A DNA stretch of 64,000 nucleotides from Prochlorococcus marinus CUG1416 (GTDB taxonomy: Bacteria; Cyanobacteriota; Cyanobacteriia; PCC-6307; Cyanobiaceae), in the NCBI RefSeq assembly GCF_017695965.1, contig NZ_JAAORM010000005.1, positions 248,001 to 312,000 on the forward strand, given 5' to 3'. A program made the position numbers and the translations under genes. Shown here piece by piece: positions 27,466-36,301 of this stretch. Positions within the stretch are counted from its first letter, which is position 1; every line of letters begins with the position of its first letter. Under the pieces are notes generated by a model that was not told where the DNA came from, made no database searches, and worked only from the letters and a program-made list of their open reading frames with translations.

Positions 27466-27720
27466 ATTAAGCATGCTTTAAATAAGAACAAAGACAGGCT
27501 TTGTAAAAAACTAATTGAATAGATAAATCAAGAGATTCCACAAAAAAATAAAATCAAAAATTTTCTACTCAAATTGATTTATGTGAAGACAAAATTTTAG
27601 TTTTTATAAATTCTATTGAGAAATAAAAATGATACATTATTTTCATAATTAAGAGGCTGTGTTGGATAATAGAATATGTAAATTGATTTTTATTTAACTA
27701 AATTCTTACCTAACAAAAAT

Positions 27721-28890
27721 TTGAGTAATATAAAATTTTCAGGTCTTAAAGGCCAAGCGCTTGTAATAGATAATAAAGATATTCCAAGCATAAAAGAATT
27801 TAAGGATGTTATCCCAGATCACTATTTTAAGTGCAATACGAAAACTTCTTCGAGGTATCTTTTACAATCAGCTTTAATTCAATTACTAGTAGTAGGCATA
27901 GGGTTATCTATTCCATTTAGTCCCAATATGATCCCAATTTGGATCATTTACTCATTACTTTCAGGTACCACTGCGATGGGATTCTGGGTAATTGCCCATG
28001 AATGTGGACATGGAGCATTTTCTGAAAACAAAACTTTGGAAACTATAACTGGATATTTACTACATTCATTACTACTAGTTCCTTATTTCTCTTGGCAGCG
28101 TTCTCATGCAGTTCATCATCGATTCACAAATAATGTAACCAATGGAGAAACTCACGTTCCTTTAGTCATTGAGGGAAATGGAGTTACAGAAAAGGTTGGA
28201 GGAGAAAAAGAATTACATTTTTCAAATTCCATAGGTAAGAAAAATTACGGAATTCTTCAACTTGTTTTACATCTGATATTTGGCTGGCCTGCTTATTTAC
28301 TAACAGGTAGTACAGGAGGTATAAAATATGGGACTTCAAATCATTTTTGGCCAATCAAACCATTTTCCAAAGCATTATGGCCATCAATATGGACTAAGAA
28401 AGTTTGGATATCAGATATTGGTGTAGCTTTAACGTTATTGGGTATTTTTTTCTTTGTTTTTAAGTATGGATTATTTCCAGTAATTGCAATGTATATTGGT
28501 CCTTTATTAGTAGTTAATAGTTGGTTAGTAGTTTATACATGGCTTCATCATACAGATTCAGATGTACCGCATCTTTCAAATACAGAATTTTCATTTATGA
28601 GAGGAGCCTTTCTATCTATTGACAGGCCTTACGGTAAAATCCTTAATTTTCTGCATCATAATATAGGTTCGAGCCATGTAGTTCATCATGTATGTCCAAC
28701 CATTCCTCATTATCATGCTAAAAAGGCTACCGTCTTGATTAAAAAAGCCTTTAAAAAGGCATATCTTTTTAATCCTGATCCTATACCCAAAGCACTTTGG
28801 AATATCGCCTGCAATTGTGTTGCAGTTAAGTCAGACATTAAAGAAGGAAGATATATCTGGGAAACTTCATATAATAAAAAGAGTATTTAA
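27721..28890 (+). CDS. Membrane fatty-acid desaturase, omega/delta-12 type
   Basis: 389 aa, TTG start. His boxes HECGHGAF (near 96), HAVHHRF (near 132) and HVVHH (near 319), with the spacing of DesA-type delta-12/omega-3 acyl-lipid desaturases. SWLVVYTWLHHTD near 264 is also characteristic. Would modulate membrane fluidity in cold or light stress. Preceded by 255 bp without a gene. Confidence 0.88.
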   Translation: MSNIKFSGLKGQALVIDNKDIPSIKEFKDVIPDHYFKCNTKTSSRYLLQSALIQLLVVGIGLSIPFSPNMIPIWIIYSLLSGTTAMGFWVIAHECGHGAFSENKTLETITGYLLHSLLLVPYFSWQRSHAVHHRFTNNVTNGETHVPLVIEGNGVTEKVGGEKELHFSNSIGKKNYGILQLVLHLIFGWPAYLLTGSTGGIKYGTSNHFWPIKPFSKALWPSIWTKKVWISDIGVALTLLGIFFFVFKYGLFPVIAMYIGPLLVVNSWLVVYTWLHHTDSDVPHLSNTEFSFMRGAFLSIDRPYGKILNFLHHNIGSSHVVHHVCPTIPHYHAKKATVLIKKAFKKAYLFNPDPIPKALWNIACNCVAVKSDIKEGRYIWETSYNKKSI

Positions 28891-29009
28891 AAATAATAAA
28901 TATAAATTTTTTATCACATTAATTTACGCAAATCTGAAAAGAATATAAAAGAATTAGCGATATCGTAATTTTCATCTTAAAAAAGATAATTGAATTTTCT
29001 AGGATATTT

Positions 29010-29171
29010 ATGAGTGGTGACAACTTGCATGGCAAACAGCCTATTAAATTTTATTCAGAAAAAATAACACTTACAAAAGTGGAATTATTAGAAAGACAGT
29101 TGAGTTTAGGAGAGAAAGCTGCAGATTTAGATGAAAAGCATAAAGAGTGGAGCAGAAAGCTCTCAGGATGA
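29010..29171 (+). CDS. Small charged protein, 53 aa
   Basis: MSGDNLHGKQPIKFYSEKI then a helix VELLERQLSLGEKAADLDEK and KHKEWSRKLSG. Soluble; no family recognised. Last apparently intact gene before the decayed stretch to 30.3 kb. Confidence 0.5.
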   Translation: MSGDNLHGKQPIKFYSEKITLTKVELLERQLSLGEKAADLDEKHKEWSRKLSG

Positions 29172-29261
29172 TCATTTATTAAAATACTCTTTCATAATTT
29201 ATTGATATTTTAATTTCATTTAACACGAAAATTTTATATAAATTTTTGAAAAATTATTTTC

Positions 29262-29340
29262 TGGCATACTCACGATATCTTCTTGAAACAAACCATTTTT
29301 TAGCTTCCTCAGGAACTCCTAGATATTTCTAATACACCAA
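29262..29340 (-). pseudogene. Gene fragment
   Basis: A minus-strand frame reads KYLGVPEEAKKWFVSRRY to EYARK and a stop, with a stop codon just upstream and no start. Protein-like composition suggests the remnant of a small gene. Confidence 0.35.
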
Positions 29341-29474
29341 AGATCATTTTGCATTGTTAATGAAAAATCAACAAAATAATTACTTTGACTTTTATACTTC
29401 TTACCAATTTTAAATAGCCCATACAATATCACAAAATCCCTTCCTAATTAATTTTCCTGCCCCCTTACTATGGA

Positions 29475-29800
29475 ACATTTCCATTAAGCTACATTAATCT
29501 GATTTATGGGAATCATACCTTTCAAAGCATGAGTTAACTCCACTATAATTTTCCAACGAATATTGTCTAAATCAAGCTCAAGAGGTTGGGGCATTTTCTT
29601 ATTTAAGTCTTCAGACTCAATCAAAAAAATTATACTTTTTCTATGCTGCAAATCGGGATCACTTTTTTGCTAACTTATTTTAGGAAAGCGTTTTTGAAAA
29701 CCTACTCCATTCTCACCACTGCCACTTCCAATTTAAAATATTAAAACATCTTTTTTATGATTCTGGATAGTACATCTCCAATGAAGTCTATATTTCCTTT
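29475..29800 (-). pseudogene. Decayed hypothetical gene with in-frame stops
   Basis: One minus-strand frame stays protein-like over about 100 codons (IGSGSGENGVGFQKRFPK, then SDPDLQHRKSIIFLIESED and LELDLDNIRWKIIVELTHA) but is interrupted by TAA near 29730 and TAG near 29672. Upstream the frame degenerates. No start remains. The parent family is not recognised. The rest of 29172-30120 shows no other gene. Confidence 0.5.
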
Positions 29801-30121
29801 AGTAATCTAAAAAAGTCTATTTTCCAAAATTAAGAAAATTGGAAAATGCATTAAAAATAAGTATTCTGAGATCCTGGATTATTTAACTTTTCTCAATTTC
29901 GGTGTCTTAAAAAACATTATTTTAAAGCTGAAGAATAATATTGAAATTGTAAGAGCAGGCAAGAGATAGAGTATTAAATCAGAGCTTATTAGAGAAGGAA
30001 TTTTTGCAAAAATAAAATGCATGTAATAGGTTGTGAATGACATTAATTTATATATATCTAATTTATTAATAGCAATTATTTGAATTCTAAAAACTAATTT
30101 TTCTTAAAACTAAAAATTCTA

Positions 30122-30160
30122 ATTAAAAAGAGTCAGCCTGTATCCCTACTAGCTAACTCT
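30122..30160 (-). terminator. GGGATA-loop terminator (copy 1)
   Basis: Minus strand GAGTTAGC-(14 nt with GGGATA)-GCTGACTC followed by TTTTT. Same design as the hairpins at 31888 (plus) and 61260 (minus). It may end a short RNA transcribed leftwards from the palindromic promoter at 30278-30297. Confidence 0.6.
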
Positions 30161-30277
30161 TCAATATATATTAATTTAAATTACCTCTTTATAAGGATTT
30201 ACTCCTAAGAAGTAAAGGCTTCCAGCTTATATATACTCTTTCAAATTTATAAGTATCGGAGCGAAAAGCTAAATTAC

Positions 30278-30297
30278 TATCAGAGTATAATCTGATA
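30278..30297. promoter_or_regulatory. Palindrome enclosing a -10 box
   Basis: TATCAGA-GTATAA-TCTGATA, a perfect 7-bp inverted repeat. Its centre reads TATAAT on the plus strand and TATACT on the minus strand, so it could act as operator and -10 region for divergent transcripts (hli to the right, candidate RNA to the left). Confidence 0.45.
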
Positions 30298-30355
30298 CAG
30301 ATTTGTCGCATATATTGAATTCATGGAGCATAATAGACAAAATAACATTAGTTTC

Positions 30356-30394
30356 TTTACATAAATCAACAAATATGTTATATTTGTTTACAAA
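30356..30394 (+). promoter_or_regulatory. hli promoter with HLR1-like repeat
   Basis: -35 TTTACA (30356-30361), 17-bp spacer, -10 TATATT (30379-30384). GTTATATT-TG-TTTACAAA (30377-30394) overlaps the -10 and fits the HLR1 direct repeat bound by the response regulator RpaB in cyanobacterial high-light genes. The same arrangement precedes the hli genes at 31594 and 62728. Confidence 0.7.
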
Positions 30395-30407
30395 TATAAT
30401 TAAAAAA

Positions 30408-30515
30408 ATGACTCCAGAAGCAGAACGTTTTAATGGTTGGGCAGCAATGCTAGGATTTGTTGCGGCAGTTGGTGCATATGTAACAACTGGCCAGATTATT
30501 CCAGGGAGGTTCTAA
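30408..30515 (+). CDS. hli: High-light-inducible protein (HLIP), 35 aa
   Basis: MTPEAERFNGWAAMLGFVAA, one chlorophyll-a/b-binding-like helix with E-x-x-x-NGW-A-x-x-G, ending TTGQIIPGRF. HLIPs bind chlorophyll and carotenoid and protect photosystems in excess light. The shorter ATG start (30408) is chosen because the frame's upstream extension runs across the promoter. Nearly identical to the HLIP at 62621 (RF versus WF at the end). Its TAA overlaps the next ATG (TAATG). Confidence 0.93.
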   Translation: MTPEAERFNGWAAMLGFVAAVGAYVTTGQIIPGRF

Positions 30516-30655
30516 TGAAAAACACTGAACCCAAAATTATAGAAAAAGAAAAAATAGTAGCTGAGAAGCTTAATGGAAGGTTCGCAATGCTTGGTTTCAT
30601 CGCACTTGTTGGAGCGTACCTATCAACAGGCCAAATAATCCCAGGTTTTATCTAG
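30515..30655 (+). CDS. hli: High-light-inducible protein, 46 aa
   Basis: Starts in the TAATG overlap with the previous hli, so the two are translationally coupled. Charged N-terminus PKIIEKEKIVAEKLNGRFAM, then ALVGAYLSTGQIIPGF. Closely similar to the C-terminal half of the 86-aa HLIP at 62152. Confidence 0.93.
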   Translation: MKNTEPKIIEKEKIVAEKLNGRFAMLGFIALVGAYLSTGQIIPGFI

Positions 30656-30868
30656 AGAAACACTTAAAATTTATTAAACATCAAATTTAAATTTGGTTTT
30701 TTGGGTTTATGAAAGTTTTATTTTTATAATGGATATTAGATTTTTTGAATTTTTGTAGATTTGAATATTCTTATATAAAGAAAATATATAAAAGAGAATC
30801 AGTATAAAACTCTACCTTAATAATAAAAATAGAATTAGATTTGTTTTAGTAATTGAAGTTAAAATCAC

Positions 30869-30970
30869 ATTGTTAACATAACATTAGAATTACTATTTTG
30901 GCTAACTTTAATAGTTTACATTTGCGCAATACTAACACAACCTAAAAAAGGTTTTAAAAAACAATATTAA
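30869..30970 (+). CDS. 33-aa membrane protein with apparent ATT start
   Basis: From ATT 30869 the frame reads (M)VNITLELLFWLTLIVYI and ends GFKKQY. It aligns end to end without gaps with the 33-aa protein at 51224-51325 (MTNLSIEILFW, GFKKQY), whose start is ATG after AAAGGAGG. No ATG, GTG or TTG is available in frame after the upstream stop. Either ATT is used as a start or the gene has lost translation while keeping its sequence. Confidence 0.5.
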   Translation: MVNITLELLFWLTLIVYICAILTQPKKGFKKQY

Positions 30971-31131
30971 AAAAATCTCCCTGACGAAAAAGTTTAGGAA
31001 AGTACAGAATTATTAAATTAAAATAAAAAAAGACTAAAAACAAAAAACATTAAATTCATACTTTTTCTTCTGTAATACTTAAATTAATTTAAGAAATGAT
31101 GCTATTTTAATTATTATAAATCGAGATTTTT

Positions 31132-31260
31132 ATGAGAGTAAAGCTAGAACCTGAGACAGCATTTATTGGCAAAAAATTTGCATATATATTTCTTGGAATA
31201 ATATTTATTCTTAATGCAATAACGTTTATTTGGTTTTTTTTATTCTCAAAATTTAATTAA
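31132..31260 (+). CDS. Small membrane protein, 42 aa
   Basis: MRVKLEPETAFIGKKFAYIF then a hydrophobic helix to FFLFSKFN. ATG at 31132 with a clear frame. Located between two hli genes; unrecognised. Confidence 0.5.
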   Translation: MRVKLEPETAFIGKKFAYIFLGIIFILNAITFIWFFLFSKFN

Positions 31261-31387
31261 ATCGATTTTTTAATATATTAAGTAGGAAGTAAATCGATTT
31301 AAAATTTATTTTTTGAATTTATTAGTTATTAAATTATTTAGAATATTTCTTAAAAATCAAAAAGATATGAAGTTAATAAAAATATTT

Positions 31388-31594
31388 TTAAAAAATTCCT
31401 GGAATAATCTGTCCAGTTGTTATATAAGCACCTAGTAGTGCAATGAAACCAACCATAGCCCATCTACCATTAACTTTTTCAGCATTTTGAGGGTAATCGA
31501 CGTAAGATACAGATTCATCAATATAAGGTCTAGTTTCGGATGGAAACATATTTTGTCTTCCTCCTGATTCTGTTGTAACTCCTGAATTTGACAT
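31388..31594 (-). CDS. hli: High-light-inducible protein, 68 aa
   Basis: Start taken at MSNSGVTTES (31594), 14 nt downstream of the HLR1-like promoter; a longer frame from 31627 would overlap that promoter. Polar N-terminus (GGRQNMFPSETRPYID, SVSYVDYPQNAEKVNGRWAM) and HLIP helix ending TTGQIIPGIF. Almost the same as the 69-aa HLIP at 62412. Monocistronic. Confidence 0.93.
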   Translation of the reverse strand: MSNSGVTTESGGRQNMFPSETRPYIDESVSYVDYPQNAEKVNGRWAMVGFIALLGAYITTGQIIPGIF

Positions 31595-31607
31595 TAATAA
31601 GAATAAA

Positions 31608-31646
31608 ATTATTAACAAATGTAACATAAATATTAACTTATGTAAA
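31608..31646 (-). promoter_or_regulatory. hli promoter with HLR1-like repeat
   Basis: Minus strand: -35 TTTACA (31646-31641), 17-bp spacer, -10 TACATT (31623-31618); GTTACATTTGTTAATAAT (31625-31608) overlaps the -10, its first half a perfect HLR1 half-site. Confidence 0.65.
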
Positions 31647-31830
31647 CCAAAGGCGGCGAAGATTTGGCGTCAAGGAATTATGAGTAGATATCTGTATGTT
31701 GGTTAAAAAATTTTGTTGCTTGAGAACTTTTTAATTAAATTATTTTTTAATTTAATTTATAAATAAATTACTAAAAATAAGCATTTATACTCACGATAAG
31801 TAATTTTACTCAGTAAGATATTATTAGCAT

Positions 31831-31919
31831 TTAGGAAGTGCTTAGCTGGTTAACAACAGAAAATCTGAATTTAACTAGGTCGTCATGAGCTTGCCGGTGG
31901 GATACTTGCAAGCTTTTTT
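31831..31919 (+). ncRNA. Candidate small RNA with GGGATA-loop terminator (copy 2)
   Basis: TATTAT at 31819-31824 could be a -10 box. The following ~85 nt contain GGTTAA...TTAACT and CAGA-AAA-TCTG pairings and end in AGCTTGC-(13 nt with GGGATA)-GCAAGCT plus six T. No ORF. Nearby AT-rich 31650-31800 and 31920-32057 hold nothing else I can support. Confidence 0.5.
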
Positions 31920-32057
31920 AAATTTTAAAATCAAGCAAAAAATATAACTAATTATACGATCTTTTTCCTATTAAATAAAAAGCCTTAAAGGAAGAGTATT
32001 AACATACTGTCAAAATTTTATTTTATTGCTAAAAAAATAATAGGCTTAATAAAACTT

Positions 32058-32159
32058 ATGTCTTTAGATTTTATTCTCATTCCTTCTTGTATTTTAATTA
32101 TACTTTTTCTTTTAAATAGAGAAAATAGAATCTACAAAGGGAATCAAAAAGCTAAGTAA
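32058..32159 (+). CDS. Very small membrane protein, 33 aa
   Basis: MSLDFILIPSCILIILFLLN followed by a basic tail RENRIYKGNQKAK. Single helix. ATG with no strong Shine-Dalgarno sequence. Confidence 0.45.
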   Translation: MSLDFILIPSCILIILFLLNRENRIYKGNQKAK

Positions 32160-32370
32160 TTTAATAATCTCACAAGAGAATATAAAGACAAGCTATATCA
32201 ACTTAATTGTTTATCTATTCAGAATAAATCTTAAAAAAAATTGACTAGTTTAAAATTAGATATCTATTTAAGATAGTTTACAAGAGAAATTTATCTAAAG
32301 TTTTCTTAAAGTTAATTTGCTCCAATATGATCGTGAATTACTAATTTGCTCTAATTTCTTTTGGCAATGA

Positions 32371-32481
32371 ATGCACTTACAATCTATCAAAATTGTTTTA
32401 GTAGTCATTAACTTGCTGTTGTATTTTTCAAATAAACAAATATTTTTTAATTCTGCAAGTCTTTTAATAATTTTAGTATAA
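32371..32481 (+). CDS. Possible hydrophobic peptide, 36 aa
   Basis: MHLQSIKIVLVVINLLLYF, then SASLLIILV. Two short hydrophobic stretches in an otherwise gene-free 358-bp gap (32160-32517). AT-rich sequence easily yields such frames, so support is weak. Confidence 0.25.
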   Translation: MHLQSIKIVLVVINLLLYFSNKQIFFNSASLLIILV

Positions 32482-32517
32482 CTTTAAAAAGTACATTAAT
32501 TTAAAAGGAACTAATTT

Positions 32518-33699
32518 TCATACAGAAGCCTTTTTTAATAAATAAATTCCAATTGATAATGATATAAAAACTGGAAGCCAAGCTGATAAAAAAGGGGTAA
32601 AAGTCCCTTTTACTCCAAGTGAGCTAGAGACAAAAGATAAAATATAATAGAAAAGTATTAGTATAACGCTCAAACCAAACCCCTGACTCTTTGAGGATCT
32701 CAAATTAGGTTTAGAACCTAAACTACTACCTATCAAACCAAAGACTAAACAAGCACAAGGTAGAGTAAATTTTTCATGTATTCTGACTGACATTTTCCTA
32801 GCTTCTTTTACATCTCCAATTTCTTTATATATTTTTCTAGCTTCAAAAGCTTGACTCAAAGTCATCTCATTTGCATCATCTGGTATTTTTGAAACTTTTA
32901 AAGGACCATCTCCCAACGGGTAAAAATACTTCTCGAAACCTATGCTTGTTGTATTACCCCCTTTATCTAAGGTAATCATTCTTCCATTTCTAAATATCCA
33001 TTCTGATTTATTACTATCAAATATTCCCTCATCTGCAGAAATAATTTGCTTATAACCTATTTTTGAGAAATCTATTATAGTTACATTTTTCATTACATTA
33101 TTTTCAACCTCTCTTGCAAAAAATATTTTATTTCTAAAGGTTTTCCTCTTGGTCGATACATTTGTTTCTGGGTCGGTAAAAGACCCGTAACCTTTAAAAA
33201 ATATATCAGTACCTTTTTCTATAGACACTGATTTACTTAAACCTCCTCTAAGCAATACCTCAGAATATTTATTGGATAATGGAACTAAACTATTATTAAA
33301 ATAAAAGGTTAATCCTGTCATAAATATTGAAAGGACTAAAGCTGGAATAATAATTCTCGTATTTTTAATACCCAAACTTCTTAATGCCAATATTTCAGAA
33401 TTAGATGACAATTTACTATATGCTAATAAAGTTGACAAAAGAACTGACATTGGGAAAGAAAGTACCAAAAATGAAGGTAATTTCAAAAACATTATTTGCA
33501 AAGCAAGTTGGAATGGTAAACCATATTCCACAACCTTCCGTATTAAATCAATCATCACACCTACAGAAAGAGATACAACTGTAAAAGCTGAAATTGCAAA
33601 TATTAAAGGAGGCAGAATTTGTCCCAATAACCACCTATCAATTATTGGAATATTCCTAAAAATTGTTGGAAAGATTTTAAAAATATATTTAGAAATCAT
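32518..33699 (-). CDS. LptF/LptG-type permease (YjgP/YjgQ)
   Basis: 393 aa, six membrane helices around a periplasmic beta-jellyroll-like middle (about 150-280). N-terminal DRWLLGQILPPLIFAISAFT and the conserved LPSFLVLSFPMSVLLSTLLAY near 70, EILALRSLGI near 100. LptFG forms the membrane part of the lipopolysaccharide export ABC transporter. Cyanobacteria usually have one gene of this type. Divergent from the next gene by 82 bp, both toward envelope functions. Confidence 0.9.
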   Translation of the reverse strand: MISKYIFKIFPTIFRNIPIIDRWLLGQILPPLIFAISAFTVVSLSVGVMIDLIRKVVEYGLPFQLALQIMFLKLPSFLVLSFPMSVLLSTLLAYSKLSSNSEILALRSLGIKNTRIIIPALVLSIFMTGLTFYFNNSLVPLSNKYSEVLLRGGLSKSVSIEKGTDIFFKGYGSFTDPETNVSTKRKTFRNKIFFAREVENNVMKNVTIIDFSKIGYKQIISADEGIFDSNKSEWIFRNGRMITLDKGGNTTSIGFEKYFYPLGDGPLKVSKIPDDANEMTLSQAFEARKIYKEIGDVKEARKMSVRIHEKFTLPCACLVFGLIGSSLGSKPNLRSSKSQGFGLSVILILFYYILSFVSSSLGVKGTFTPFLSAWLPVFISLSIGIYLLKKASV

Positions 33700-33781
33700 C
33701 TTGATAAATGTAGTTTATAACGATATTCATAGAAAAGATAATTTTTTATTTAAATAAATTATTAATATCTATTAATTTAGT

Positions 33782-35062
33782 ATGAAAAGATTAACAACAC
33801 AATTTTTAATCCAAAAATTAACTAACTTAAAACCCTCTCTTGATAATTTTTTTATTATTTTAATATTATTGGGAATTCCTCTGAATTTATACAAAAATAG
33901 GTTTTACGATAGTTCTTGGACTGTTGGAGAATGGCTTATATCTTATGCTGGAGGATTTGTCAGGAGAGGTTTACCTGGACAAATTATTCATCATATTTCA
34001 AATGAATATCTTATTTCTCCAATATTACTAGTTTGGATATTTAGCGTTTTAGCTTTCATATCTTTGGCTATTCTTTTACTTCATTTCTGCAAGGATTTAT
34101 TCGATAAATCTTTTTTATTGTCTCAAGTAATACTTTTGGCTCCGATATCTGAAAACTATTTAATTAGAAAAGATACTCTTTTAGTTTTACTTTATGGACT
34201 ATCATTGCTAGTAATTAAAAAATTTAATCAAGAAAAAATAAGTAAATTTTCTTGCATTTTATTTGTAAATTTATTTTCAATTATTGGAATTTTATCCCAT
34301 GAGGCATATGGCATTTGGGGATTACCAAGTTTAATAGTTATTTTTTATTTACTAAATAGAGGTATTAAAAAAGGAATTTTTCGATCCATTTTATTTGCTC
34401 TATTTTACTTAATCCCTTCAATAATATCCTTTGCTTTTTGTTGGATTTTCAAAGGGGACGTCCAACAAGCTCTACTTATTCATGAAAGCTGGCAAAATCT
34501 AAAAGATATTCTTCCTTCAATATGGACTTTAAATGAAAGCAAGCCTTATGGAGCTATAGCAGCAATAGGATGGGGAACATCTCAAATTTATACAAGCAGT
34601 TTATTTTCACAATTTAATTTATTTATTTTTTGGCATCCAGGTATGTGGCTATTAACTATGTATATAGTTTTGCGACTTTTTATAGGCAAAAAACATGATC
34701 CTTTTAAATCAGCTAAGAGATCAATAGTTTGTCTACAACTTATTGCTTTTTTACCTTTATTTTTATTTGTAGATATAGGAAGATGGATTTACATGTGGCT
34801 ATCATCTTCTGCTTTATTATTTGCTTTTTTAATAAAAGTTTTTGGTATTAAAAAGATTCTATTTCATACGGATGGCTTTAAAGGAGCAAGATTTTTAAAA
34901 AAAATAATACCTACATTCGCCTCAAACAAAACTTACAACATATTTTTATTGTCAATTGGTTTACCACATTGTTGTTGGTCGATTGGGAGATATATCGTTT
35001 CAAATCCTATAGGCTTTGGAATAAAGAATATTATTTTCTATTTTAAATTTTTATTCGCTTAA
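33782..35062 (+). CDS. Polytopic membrane protein of surface-polysaccharide type
   Basis: 426 aa, about eight helices. The motif YAGGFVRRGLPGQI near residue 55 is characteristic of a family of membrane proteins found in polysaccharide and exopolymer loci; ENYLIRKDTLL near 120 and DIGRWIYMWLSSSAL near 335 are typical too. Catalytic activity unproven. Converges on the GT2 gene with a 4-bp overlap. Confidence 0.7.
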   Translation: MKRLTTQFLIQKLTNLKPSLDNFFIILILLGIPLNLYKNRFYDSSWTVGEWLISYAGGFVRRGLPGQIIHHISNEYLISPILLVWIFSVLAFISLAILLLHFCKDLFDKSFLLSQVILLAPISENYLIRKDTLLVLLYGLSLLVIKKFNQEKISKFSCILFVNLFSIIGILSHEAYGIWGLPSLIVIFYLLNRGIKKGIFRSILFALFYLIPSIISFAFCWIFKGDVQQALLIHESWQNLKDILPSIWTLNESKPYGAIAAIGWGTSQIYTSSLFSQFNLFIFWHPGMWLLTMYIVLRLFIGKKHDPFKSAKRSIVCLQLIAFLPLFLFVDIGRWIYMWLSSSALLFAFLIKVFGIKKILFHTDGFKGARFLKKIIPTFASNKTYNIFLLSIGLPHCCWSIGRYIVSNPIGFGIKNIIFYFKFLFA

Positions 35063-36168
35063 TTGTTCCAAACTACTTTTGAAGAAGCAGCATAATTCCA
35101 TATAAAGACAACAAAAATTCCTACAAACTGGGAAAGAAGTGTATTAGTTGAAAATTGAGTATAAAAAAGATTAGTAACTCCAACATTTGCAATTATGGGT
35201 AGTGAAGAAACCAAAAGGAACTTAACCAAACCAACATAGAATTTCTTTCCTAACAATTTATTAGATCTAAAAGTAAGAATATTATTTATTATGAAATTTG
35301 AACTAGCCGCAATAATAACTCCTACTGGTAAAACTGTTTCAAAATTAAATTTTGTTATTGCTAGTAAAAAATAAATAGTCAAAAGTTGAATAAAAACTCC
35401 TGTTGAACCCACTAAGGCAAAACTTACGGCTTTTCTAGGAATTATTCTTCCACTAAAAGAATGGATAAGTGAAATTAAAAAATCCCAAACTACGGGTAAG
35501 TCAAGCTTTGAATTACCATGCATTCTCTCTTTAAAAATAAAAGGTATTTCAAAAACTTTAAATTTACCTCTACTTATAGAGAGTAACTCATAGAAAAACT
35601 TAAAACCTTGAACATCTATTTTCTCTATGATTTCAATACAAACATTTCTTTTAAATACAAAAAATCCACTCATATAGTCTGTTAAATAATTATAGGATCC
35701 ATATAAACTCATACGAGCCAAACTATTAGCTATCGAAGAACTACTTTTCCTTTTATGAGTCAAACCTTTAATTATCGCCCCCTCAGCAAATCTACTAACT
35801 AAAACAATATCAACTTTTTTAAGTTCTATTTTTTCCAAAGCCAATTCTATATACGAAGGATCATGCTGTCCATCAGCATCCATAACAGCAATAATGTCAC
35901 CAGTTGCGCATAGACAACCTTCTTTAATAGCACTAGATAAACCAGATCTTCCTAATCTGCTAATTAAACGGACACGTCTATCTGCTTTAGCGTATTCTCT
36001 AACAAGTTTTGCTGTCCCATCACATGAATTATCGTCAACAACAATTATTTCTACTTCATAAACAACATCCAACTTTAATAATTGGTTTATTATCTTATAA
36101 ATATTACTTTTTTCATTAAAAGTTGGAATAACTATAGAAATTATTCTTTTATTTTCCTTTTTTTTCAA
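35059..36168 (-). CDS. GT2 glycosyltransferase with GtrA-like C-terminal domain
   Basis: 369 aa. N-terminal family-2 glycosyltransferase (dolichol-phosphate-mannose-synthase type, 1-235): ISIVIPTFNEKSNIYK, VDDNSCDGTAKL, the DxD-type DADGQHDPSY near 95. C-terminal four helices (245-369, RIIPRKAVSFALVGSTGVF) match the GtrA domain. Likely makes or flips an undecaprenyl- or polyprenyl-linked sugar for surface glycans. Confidence 0.9.
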   Translation of the reverse strand: MKKKENKRIISIVIPTFNEKSNIYKIINQLLKLDVVYEVEIIVVDDNSCDGTAKLVREYAKADRRVRLISRLGRSGLSSAIKEGCLCATGDIIAVMDADGQHDPSYIELALEKIELKKVDIVLVSRFAEGAIIKGLTHKRKSSSSIANSLARMSLYGSYNYLTDYMSGFFVFKRNVCIEIIEKIDVQGFKFFYELLSISRGKFKVFEIPFIFKERMHGNSKLDLPVVWDFLISLIHSFSGRIIPRKAVSFALVGSTGVFIQLLTIYFLLAITKFNFETVLPVGVIIAASSNFIINNILTFRSNKLLGKKFYVGLVKFLLVSSLPIIANVGVTNLFYTQFSTNTLLSQFVGIFVVFIWNYAASSKVVWNN

Positions 36169-36301
36169 AAGATATAATTTTTTTTTTATGCTACATTACT
36201 TTATTTAAATAACATTTAAATATAAACAAAAATAAACTTCACTAAATAGACAATTAAATTTTTATTTATGTAAAAACAAAAAAATTACTAGTTATATAAA
36301 T

